Positions 46,282 to 54,000 of a stretch of DNA of 64,000 nucleotides are shown here, piece after piece (positions within the stretch are counted from its first letter, which is position 1; every line of letters begins with the position of its first letter). The position numbers were made by a program, and so were the translations under genes. The notes under the pieces were generated by a model, which had not been told where the DNA came from, did not search any database, and was given only the letters and a program-made list of their open reading frames with translations. The stretch comes from Auriscalpium vulgare (taxonomy: Eukaryota; Basidiomycota; Agaricomycetes; Russulales; Auriscalpiaceae), in NCBI GenBank assembly GCA_019915015.1, contig JAHBBC010000012.1:186001-250000 (forward strand), given 5' to 3'.

Positions 46282-48903
46282 GATCTTGGCACGACGCTCG
46301 CGCACGTCGCGCCACCATCCTCACACGGCATAATTCCAGTCACCGGTTCCCTCGCTTCTCAGGACTTCCCCCCACTCGGCATTCCCCCCGCGCGTCCCAA
46401 CACAGATCCGCGCGCCAATCACCCCGCCCTTAACACAGGCCCTCTCCCCTCCGTCTCCACGACCCTCGATCACGACGCATGGGCTCATTACCTATCAGAA
46501 TACCCCGACCCAGTATTTGTACAAACTTTGCTTAATATTATCCGCTTCGGCGCCAACATCGGTTTCACGGGCGATCGCGAAGTTTCCCAACACGGCGCCA
46601 ACCTCAAATCGGCGCTGGAGTACCCCGAAGCAGTCACTTCTGATATTTCCAATCAGCTCACACGCGGCTGTTCCGCCGGCCCGTTCGACAGCTCCCCATT
46701 TCCCCACTTTCGCATCTCTCCCCTCGGAGCAGTTACGCGAAAGCGTTCGTCGAAAGTCCGCCGCATTCACCACCTCTCCGCGCCCGAGGGGAGCTCGGTG
46801 AATGACGGCATTCCCGACTCCGAAGCAACGATCGAGTACGATCTGTTCCGCTGTGCCGTCAACGATCTTATCGCATCGGGCGCCGGTTCCTTAATGATCA
46901 AACTCGATTTAGAACAAGCTTTTCGTCACATCCCGGTCCGCCCTGCAGACTGGCCTCTGCTCGGGTTCTCCTGGGCAGGCCAGCTGTTCTACGACATTGT
47001 CCTCGCTTTCGGCCTTCGCTCCGCTCCGTATATATTCAATCTATTTGCGGAGGCCCTGCACTGGATCCTCCAGCGGCATATCCCGGCTCGATTACGCCAT
47101 TACCTCGACGACTTCCTTGCGATCTTTGCGCCAGGAACACCCCCGCAGCTCGTGCGCGACGCCCTCGACTGGGCTCTCGAATTGGGGCAGGCACTCGGCC
47201 TGACCTTTCAGCCGGAGAAAGTCTCTGGCCCCGCCCAGGTCATCGACTTTCTCGGCCTGATCCTCGATTCGAATCTGATGGAAGCGCGCCTTCCATCAGA
47301 AAAGCACGAAATCCTGATAGAACTTCTGGATGCATGGTCCACGAAGTCTCACTGCACGCTGCGCGAGCTGCAGGAACTAACTGGCTATCTCCAGTTCGTA
47401 TCTCAGGTTATCCCGCTGTCACGGGCGTTTCTCCACAACGCATATCGTTTTTCGTCGACATTCCGCGATCAGCACGCGCGGCGGCGCGTGCCCGGCGCCG
47501 TCCGCCGAGATCTCGCGTGGTGGCGCTCGATTGCCGCCCACTGGAACGGGGTGCACTTCCTAGCGCCGTCCCGCGCTGAGGTAAACATTTACACGGACGC
47601 CAGTGGTGCCAAGGGCATCGGGGGCGTCTTCGGCTCGCACTGGTTCGCATGCCGTCTTCCTCGACGCATGCGTCACCGCGACATCCAATTCAAGGAGCTG
47701 TTTGCAGTCGTACATGCGGTCCTCTGCTGGGGGGATCAACTTAGGGGGAAACACGTCATATTTCATATTGACAATCAGGCCGTCGCCATCGCACTCCAAT
47801 CTCTGTCGATCCGATCGACGCCCACAATGGACCTCCTCCGCCGCTTCCTCGATCTCGCCTGCCGCCTCGATCTAACTTTTTCTCCTTTTTGGATCGCTAC
47901 CAAGTCTAACCCGCTTGCTGACGCTGCTTCTCGTTTTTCATATGCCCGGCTATTCAAACTCGCCCCGTATCTCGATCAACAGCCTTCCTACCGGCGCCTC
48001 CCGTGGAATGGTACGAGCGCTACCGTCAGTGGCCAGCGCCCGTCGCTTTTTACCTTTGGCACGGAATCGCGTCGAGTACCCGGTCTACCTACGCCGTCGG
48101 CCAGCGTTCCTACATTCAATTCGTCCAGCTCCACGGCCTCGCAAATCCCGACGGATCAATCCTCCCCGCGTCACTCGAAAGTATTCTCGCTTGGTGCAGC
48201 AGTCTTGCCGGCAGAGTCCAGCCCAAGACCATCAAATCTTATCTCACGCACGTCAGATCTATGCACGTCGAGGCCGACTTACCGTTTACAGCCATCGAGT
48301 CTCCCACGGTCGGCAGGCTCATCCGGGGCATCAAGCGTTTCCACGGCGAGCGCGGCCGCAAACCCAAGCAGCCGATCACGCTCCCCGTGCTCAGGGCCAT
48401 CCTGGCGAACTTGGAGGCCGGACCCCTTTACGCCACCGTTTACGCCGCGTGCTGCCTCGCATACGCAGGCTTCCTTCGATGCGGCGAGTTCACTTCCAAG
48501 AACGGCGCCTTTAGCGCCGAGTTCAACGTCACTCGCGGATCGCTCTCGCTCCTCCCAGATCCCGATCACCCGTCCTATCTCCAGCTCATACTCCCCGCAT
48601 CAAAAACCGATCCCTTCCGCAAAGGGATCACGATCACGATCTCGGCCGCACCCGGGCTCCCCACAGACCCCGTCGCCGCCATCCGCTCACTCCTGGCCGC
48701 CGAGCCCCGCGCCGCCAGCGCGCCGCTCTTCGAGCAGTCGCCAGGCGTCCCGCTTACGCGGGACCGATTCATCCACGCCATACGCAGCGCGCTCTCCCGC
48801 GCCGGTCTGGACTCCGGCGCCTTCTCAGGGCACAGCTTCCGCCGAGGCGCCGCTTCTGCCGCGGCATCGGCTGGCTTCTCTGACTACGAGATCCAGCTGT
48901 TAG
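46282..48903 (+). CDS. Reverse transcriptase-RNase H ORF2 of the Ngaro-type element
   Basis: The frame is the same as gag and is open from directly after the gag TAG to 48903. Reverse transcriptase: SLMIKLDLEQAFRHIPVRP, FGLRSAPYIFNLFAEALHWI and RHYLDDFLAIFAPG with the YLDD active site. RNase H: VNIYTDASGAKGIGGVFG, QFKELFAVVHAVLCWGDQL, VIFHIDNQAVAIAL and NPLADAASR. These identify the DIRS/Ngaro type of RT-RH. No ATG lies near the start, so it is probably made by readthrough of the UAG or by another recoding event. RNase H homology ends near 48000; the remaining 900 nt overlap the recombinase gene in another frame and look like composition-driven Ser/Pro-rich sequence. Confidence 0.88.
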   Translation, partial: DLGTTLAHVAPPSSHGIIPVTGSLASQDFPPLGIPPARPNTDPRANHPALNTGPLPSVSTTLDHDAWAHYLSEYPDPVFVQTLLNIIRFGANIGFTGDREVSQHGANLKSALEYPEAVTSDISNQLTRGCSAGPFDSSPFPHFRISPLGAVTRKRSSKVRRIHHLSAPEGSSVNDGIPDSEATIEYDLFRCAVNDLIASGAGSLMIKLDLEQAFRHIPVRPADWPLLGFSWAGQLFYDIVLAFGLRSAPYIFNLFAEALHWILQRHIPARLRHYLDDFLAIFAPGTPPQLVRDALDWALELGQALGLTFQPEKVSGPAQVIDFLGLILDSNLMEARLPSEKHEILIELLDAWSTKSHCTLRELQELTGYLQFVSQVIPLSRAFLHNAYRFSSTFRDQHARRRVPGAVRRDLAWWRSIAAHWNGVHFLAPSRAEVNIYTDASGAKGIGGVFGSHWFACRLPRRMRHRDIQFKELFAVVHAVLCWGDQLRGKHVIFHIDNQAVAIALQSLSIRSTPTMDLLRRFLDLACRLDLTFSPFWIATKSNPLADAASRFSYARLFKLAPYLDQQPSYRRLPWNGTSATVSGQRPSLFTFGTESRRVPGLPTPSASVPTFNSSSSTASQIPTDQSSPRHSKVFSLGAAVLPAESSPRPSNLISRTSDLCTSRPTYRLQPSSLPRSAGSSGASSVSTASAAANPSSRSRSPCSGPSWRTWRPDPFTPPFTPRAASHTQASFDAASSLPRTAPLAPSSTSLADRSRSSQIPITRPISSSYSPHQKPIPSAKGSRSRSRPHPGSPQTPSPPSAHSWPPSPAPPARRSSSSRQASRLRGTDSSTPYAARSPAPVWTPAPSQGTASAEAPLLPRHRLASLTTRSSC

Positions 48904-49052
48904 GTCGCTGGCGGAGCGACGCCTACCGGCTGTACCTGGAGGTGGATCGGCCCAGGCTCGTCCACCTCTCGCGCGCCCTCCATGATTTGGCCCTCTCCCC
49001 AGGCGCCGCTGCCGACCCGCTGGGTTTCCGCGGCACCAACGTGTTGGCCTGA
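48003..49052 (+). CDS. Tyrosine recombinase of the Ngaro-type element
   Basis: About 349 residues in a frame different from ORF2; the open frame begins with GTG (MEWYERYRQWPAP region), not ATG, so the real start or the frameshift site lies near 48000. The N-terminal part is SAM-like (GIASSTRSTYAVGQRSYIQF). The catalytic domain shows the first Arg in AYAGFLRCGEF, the His-x-x-Arg box in GHSFRRGAASAAA, and the nucleophile Tyr near LLGRWRSDAYRLYLE. The enzyme would integrate circular cDNA by recombination. Its last codons run into repeat B1 (from 49043). Confidence 0.9.
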   Translation: MEWYERYRQWPAPVAFYLWHGIASSTRSTYAVGQRSYIQFVQLHGLANPDGSILPASLESILAWCSSLAGRVQPKTIKSYLTHVRSMHVEADLPFTAIESPTVGRLIRGIKRFHGERGRKPKQPITLPVLRAILANLEAGPLYATVYAACCLAYAGFLRCGEFTSKNGAFSAEFNVTRGSLSLLPDPDHPSYLQLILPASKTDPFRKGITITISAAPGLPTDPVAAIRSLLAAEPRAASAPLFEQSPGVPLTRDRFIHAIRSALSRAGLDSGAFSGHSFRRGAASAAASAGFSDYEIQLLGRWRSDAYRLYLEVDRPRLVHLSRALHDLALSPGAAADPLGFRGTNVLA

Positions 49053-49309
49053 CGCGTGCCCATCAGGGTTTCGCCGACGGTTCTCCGGGACCGCAATCCC
49101 ATCACGTTGCCCCGCACACCACGTCCACGCAAAGTGGCGTGTACGCTCCCGAATTGCCTGGTACGCTCATAGCCGCCGCGTAGCGGCGACTTCTCGTTTC
49201 CTTCTCGCTTTCGTTTACGCGCCTCAGCGCTTTTCCTTATCTCTCTTATCTTTCATTCATTTCTATTATCTACTTGACTTCCTCTTATCTCGCAGAACAG
49301 GCATCGATG
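49043..49309 (+). repeat. B1 split direct repeat
   Basis: 267 bp from GTTGGCCTGACGCG to GCATCGATG, repeated at 49603-49869 with an offset of 560 bp. Confidence 0.92.
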
Positions 49310-49533
49310 TTACAGTCAAAGGTTTGGGTTTGAGTAGGGGTCGATGCACGTGGCGCGCGCTCCGGCCGGCCCGTTGCTTTATACTTACCTCCCTTTCTTC
49401 ACGCCTCGTATATACCTCGAGCCTGCGGGCGGTGGCAGGACGTCGTCGTCTCTTACGCCCCGCTCGCAGGTACGTTTCCTATGTTTTATTTAGTCGTCGT
49501 CTCTTACGCCCCGCTCGCAGTCGCGATTTTCGT
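49310..49533 (+). repeat. A2 split direct repeat with the empty gypsy target site
   Basis: Uninterrupted copy of A1. Around 49350-49365 it reads GTGGCGCGCGCTCCGG, the sequence as it was before the gypsy element entered A1. Confidence 0.92.
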
Positions 49534-49602
49534 CCCACCCACCATCCCTACGTACTTCTTACGTACATTGTACTCCTTCCCGCCGTTTCACGTCCCTCAG
49601 GA

Positions 49603-49869
49603 GTTGGCCTGACGCGTGCCCATCAGGGTTTCGCCGACGGTTCTCCGGGACCGCAATCCCATCACGTTGCCCCGCACACCACGTCCACGCAAAGTGGCGT
49701 GTACGCTCCCGAATTGCCTGGTACGCTCATAGCCGCCGCGTAGCGGCGACTTCTCGTTTCCTTCTCGCTTTCGTTTACGCGCCTCAGCGCTTTTCCTTAT
49801 CTCTCTTATCTTTCATTCATTTCTATTATCTACTTGACTTCCTCTTATCTCGCAGAACAGGCATCGATG
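49603..49869 (+). repeat. B2 split direct repeat, right end of the element
   Basis: Second copy of B. Host sequence resumes after GCATCGATG with AGCCACGG. Confidence 0.92.
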
Positions 49870-50502
49870 AGCCACGGAGACTACAGTCCAGAAGGCCAGT
49901 AGCGCGCTCACGTGACGTGGTCCGTGCGCAGTGCGTACTGTGCGGCCGCATGGCACCCTCGGCCTGCCGGGGCCTCGTATGACCGCCCAACGGCGCCCAT
50001 ACGACAGCGAACAAGCCCATGCTTCCTATAATAATACAGCGCCATGTCATGATCAGCTGAAACACCAAAGGCCGCTTATGGACGCAATACCTCCGGCGAA
50101 GACCACAGTGATCAAGGACCTCTGTTGATGGGAAGATTTGGGGATTCTGCGGCCGCCACGTACCATCCTGGGTACCAACCTGTGATGCAGATGGTGGGCG
50201 GGGTCAACGTTCAACTGTCAGTTGTCAAACGTAGATCCAAGGCTTGTGGCAACAGCAGCGCGACCACGTGACATGGTCCGTGCGCCGGCCGCGCCGGCTC
50301 CGGCATGCCCGACGCGACGGCGACGCGATGCTACACCGAACAGCCAGCACCACTGTACGCCCGGTCGGAAGGCCTGACAGCAATCCCAGTCTCCCTCATC
50401 GACTCATCTCTTACGCGTCGCGTACCAAAACGATCAAAGGTCATTTTTCAGTAGCATACAATGGTTGAGCATCAGGACGACGGTGAGCTGTTGACGTGCT
50501 CT
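49870..50502. other. Intergenic, right flank of the retroelement nest
   Basis: No gene or repeat recognised. Confidence 0.5.
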
Positions 50503-50814
50503 TCACGCAACTTTAGTTTGAACGTGTACTCGAACATTCTTAGGATAAATATATGAGCAATTGCCTGCGAAACGCGTCAAAACCGAAGTCTCTGACATGT
50601 CGGGGACGATCGGAGGTGGGTTGAGCGAGCGAGCTCCCGGGCATGCCTTTGGACGATGTGTCTTGTCCTGGCGCATCTCATCCGATATTGACTTGAATTT
50701 CAGATATGTGGGCAGCTTGACCCAGCTTTCTGGAGGGCACGGTCTCGCCACCACATGGCTTGTTTGCTCCTCGGGCGACTCATCCTGCGCGGGCCTGTTC
50801 AGCGGGTTCGACAT
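50503..50814 (-). CDS. Doubtful small gene, unknown
   Basis: A minus-strand open frame of 103 codons with a true ATG at 50814. The N-terminal half (MSNPLNRPAQDESPEEQTSH, then RPCPPESWVKLPTYLKF) has a composition more like protein than the surrounding frames. No family is recognised and no splice sites extend it convincingly. It could be one exon of a longer gene or chance. Confidence 0.3.
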   Translation of the reverse strand: MSNPLNRPAQDESPEEQTSHVVARPCPPESWVKLPTYLKFKSISDEMRQDKTHRPKACPGARSLNPPPIVPDMSETSVLTRFAGNCSYIYPKNVRVHVQTKVA

Positions 50815-51230
50815 GCTTGCGCATTACTGTCAAGCCACGGCCATCTACGCTTCAAATAAAACTCACGTTACCCCTGCCCAGCTGCCTGTTTTGACACGAC
50901 ATTGTGCTGTACAGTACCGGTTTGCATACGACGAGACGCACGAAGCATTTTGCAAGCATTTGCTGTGAGGACATTCAATTCAATTCGACGGAAGGAACGA
51001 GGGCGACGACATGCTCCGTGTGCAGGACACATCTCAATTCCTCATATTTCCCAAAAGTTCTCTGCATTGACAAAGACTCCTAGCTATAATACTACAAGTG
51101 TACATTGCATGCGACGCGTAAACGAAAAGCATCCAAAGCAAAATGAGGATCGCTCGCACATTCATTTGCTTTCCCCAGCACCCGTCGACTGACGAGCAAC
51201 AAAAGGAGCAGCAAAGGAAGGAAAGAGAGA
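50815..51230. other. Intergenic downstream of U2
   Basis: No gene recognised between the doubtful small frame and the 3' end of the U2 snRNA gene. Confidence 0.5.
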
Positions 51231-51417
51231 TCCCCCGACGACGCAAGCCAGTAGTGCAGCGGCAAGGTCATCGTGTCCCCGGGTTGCAAGCAGAGCCCAG
51301 GGAGCAGGGGCGGCAAAAATTAGATAACCAAGAATGGGGGCGGTGCCCCCATAATAGTGGTTAAACTATTAAGAACAGATACTACACTTGATCTAAGCCA
51401 AAAGGCCAGAGTGGTAA
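51231..51417 (-). ncRNA. U2 spliceosomal snRNA
   Basis: On the minus strand the 5' part reads GGCCTTTTGGCTTAGATCAA and continues with GTGTAGTATCTGTTCTTA, which contains the branch-point recognition sequence GTAGTA (plus coordinates 51380-51385). These 40 nt are nearly invariant in eukaryotic U2. A strong stem-loop IIb follows (GGGGGC-ACC-GCCCCC), then the Sm site AATTTTTG (51314-51321), then two 3' stem-loops; the last pairs GATGAC with GTCGTC. The length of about 187 nt agrees with U2. The exact 5' and 3' ends are estimates. It base-pairs with the branch site and with U6 in every splicing event, which fits the intron-dense genes of this window. Confidence 0.95.
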
Positions 51418-51890
51418 GGATTTCAGGCGATTGATGGCGAGCATATATAGGCGGGCAGCGTGCGCACGGACCAGGTCGCGTACGCGCCCACTGACATAAT
51501 CTCGCCGGCCTCACGCGCCTCGTCCCCTTCAAATCGGCGTGTACTTACCCTAGGCCTCACACTGCAGCTTCTGGCTAACACCAACTTGAAGGCCAGCATC
51601 TGTTCTTGACATCCAACCACATCTCGGGCGCCGTCCCCGCTCAGATTGCCCTATTTTTTTGCCGTCACAGGATGTCCTGCGCATCACTGACGCACCCCGA
51701 CGTCGTCCAGGACCCACCGTCTGCAACCCTCGTGTTGCTCGTCACAACGTTCGTGCTCTTTTGCTGACCCCCAAGTCGCTTGCCAGTCGGCGGGCACTCG
51801 GTACAGCAAATAATGCACAGTGCTCGGGCTCCTTTCGTGTTTGGCAATGGCATTCTTGAATTCCTAGCTGCCTAAGCCGGTCGACCAGCT
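51418..51890. other. Divergent promoter region
   Basis: Lies between the U2 gene (minus) and the gene at 51891 (plus). Apart from the TATA-like box at 51443-51450 nothing was recognised. Confidence 0.5.
51443..51450 (-). promoter_or_regulatory. TATA-like box of the U2 gene
   Basis: CTATATAT on the minus strand, about 26-33 bp upstream of the estimated U2 5' end, the normal place for a core promoter element. Confidence 0.55.
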
Positions 51891-53701
51891 ATGCATTCGG
51901 ACACCCCGCGCCCTCCAACCACCACCACCACCCTCTCCTCCTCCTCCTACCCCGCTGCCCGCAAGCGCATGTCGTCCCCGGCCGCGCCGCCCACCTGGCC
52001 CGCCCGCACCGCGCGCCTGCTCTCTGCCCCCTCGCCGTCCCCCACACAACCTGAGTGTGCGCCGGCGTACCCTGCCGGCCAGCTCTGGCGCTCCGTACTG
52101 CTGCACGCCGTGCGCGGCGAGCTCGCGGCAGGCGCGCCCGCCGGGCGCCGCGTGCTGCGCATCGACTATCCCGGGCTCGACGCGCTCGCGCTGTACGAGC
52201 ACCCCGCCCCCACAGCCGCAGCCGCAGCCGCAGACGATTCCGCGCGCCTTCTCGCGGACGCGGACGCGCTCGCCGCGCGCGTGCACCTGCGCATCGTGCG
52301 CGTCCCGCCGCACGCGTGCACATCGCTCGTCGTGCGTCCTCCCCCTTTCTCTCCGACGCTGTCTGTCTTGTGCTGACGGTGGTGCAGATGGGCCACATCA
52401 TGCATGCGCTGCTCCACGCGCCGGACTTGCGCACGCACGCGCGTGACGAACCGTCTGGGTTGACGCTGGCGGTCGACTCGCAGTACCCGTACCTCGCGCT
52501 GCTGCGCCCGGGCGTGGTGCTGCCCGCGGGCCCCGCGCAGGTGCGGCCCGTGCAGCAGCTGCTGGCGCCAGTCCTCTTCGTTTCTGCTGCCCCCGACGGC
52601 GCCGGTACGCCCGTCTCCGAAACCCCCAACGCTACCGAAGCCATCAACACCCAACCTGCTCCCGAAGCACCTGACGCCCCCACCGCCCTCAACGTGCCCG
52701 CGCCGGCCCCGTCGTCCGTGTCCGTGTCCTCCTCGCTGGCCCGCGGCGCCGAGCTGCCCACGGGCCTCGTACATGTCGTCGTCTCCGCGCTCGCGTACGT
52801 CGCCGACGCAGCGGGCCTCCTGCGTGCGCTCGAGACGACCGCCGCGGCGCTCCAGGATGACGCGGATGTCGAGGCGTCCGCCCCGCCTATCCTTCCTGGC
52901 TCGTGGAACGCCATGGGCCCTCGTGGCGCCCGCCCCGTCCTTCCTGTTGCTGCGGATCCGAGCCCGAAAGCGAAAGGCAAGGCACCCGCGACGACCGCAA
53001 CCGCAGGCCCGACCTCGCGTCCCGACGGTGTCTTCCAGCTCCCCCCGCCGCTCTCGCCCTCCTCCCCCTCCTCATCCACAGCGGACATCTCCGGCCAATT
53101 CTCCGACGCCCCGGACGCGGATGCCTCCCTTTCCACGCTCGACAGCCCGGCAGGCCCCCGCACGCCCTCGTCCCCCGGGCCGCCGCCACCGAAGACGTTC
53201 ACGCTCAAGACGCGCATCTCGCTCGCGCGCTTCACGCCGTCCGCGACCGCGGTGACGTTCAGCTCGCCGACGGCCGCGTCGCGCGCGCGCAGCACGTTCC
53301 GCCGCTCGCTCGACTTTGTCCGTGCGTCGCCGGGGGCGACGGCGCGGCGCGCGTCGATGGCTGTAAGTGCGGGGGCCGGGGCGAAGGGGGAGGAGCACGC
53401 GCCGAAGGACGCGTATCGGCCGCGGGGGTACCGCGCGTCGGTGGTGCCGCCGGGGGCGAAGGCGGAGGACACAGCGCCGAAGGACGTGTACAGGCCTTGG
53501 GGGTTTCGCGGGGGGGTCAAGGCAGATGACATAGCACCAAAGGACGCATTCAAGCTTCGTGCGTCGGTGGTGCCGCAGGCGGCTTCAGTTTTAGTCCCAG
53601 GGGCGGGAGCGGGGATGACGGAAGAGGATGGGGAAGAGCCCGCACAGAAGGACGCGTATAGGCCGCGCGGGTTCGCGCGGGTCGTGCGGTGGCGGCCGTG
53701 A
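51891..53701 (+). CDS. Unknown Ala/Pro-rich protein with C-terminal repeats
   Basis: Two exons, 51891-52331 and 52388-53701 (56 nt intron, GTGCGT donor), giving 584 residues. The N-terminal third looks globular (QLWRSVLLHAVRGELAAGA, RRVLRIDYPGLDALALYEHP, then TLAVDSQYPYLALLRPGVVL), and a further helical segment lies at LVHVVVSALAYVADAAGLLR. The remainder is low-complexity Pro/Ser/Ala. The C-terminus has four degenerate repeats with the core PKDAYRPRG (PKDAYRPRGY, PKDVYRPWGF, PKDAFKL, QKDAYRPRGF). I do not recognise the family. The very high GC content also opens a 620-codon frame on the other strand, which I regard as a shadow. Confidence 0.65.
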
Positions 53702-54000
53702 GTGAGTGGGCGAGTAGATGGCTGCTTGGGGTACGTAGAGAATCGGGACATCGCTACACATATGTACTAGACACCCTATCTTTGTCTTTGACTACGAGTC
53801 ACCAGCGCCCGACTTGCGCGTGGACGATACAGAAGAATGGATACCAGTAAAACGGTGATGAGTTCCAGATGACTACTGAGGATATTGAAGCCTTTCTAGC
53901 TGATTTGAAGACCAAGTCACGGGGGAAGCGAGTCACACATTTGATCCACCTCATGCAATGATATTTATTGTACAGCTGTGGGGGAGGCTTCGCGTGACTT

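Larger units (their letters stand above)
32821..49869 (+). mobile_element. Tyrosine-recombinase retrotransposon (Ngaro/PAT type), interrupted by a gypsy element
   Basis: Components: repeat A1 (32821-32869, resumed at 44835-45013), gag (45025-46281), RT-RNase H (from 46282), tyrosine recombinase (to 49052), then B1 (49043-49309), A2 (49310-49533), a 69 bp spacer and B2 (49603-49869). The A1-genes-B1-A2-B2 order is the split direct repeat arrangement of the Ngaro and PAT groups of DIRS-like retrotransposons, which integrate by a tyrosine recombinase and therefore leave no usual target duplication. RNase H is followed directly by the recombinase, leaving no room for the methyltransferase domain found in DIRS and PAT, which favours Ngaro. 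The nested gypsy element accounts for 11,965 bp of the span. Confidence 0.88.

Noticed and set aside
48003..48903. Methyltransferase domain after RNase H in the tyrosine-recombinase element
   Set aside because: The ORF2 tail here is low-complexity and overlaps the recombinase gene in another frame; no methyltransferase motif was seen.
51889..53751. 620-codon open frame on the minus strand
   Set aside because: It is the reverse of a spliced plus-strand gene, very Ala/Gly/Arg/Ser-rich, and results from high GC at codon third positions.
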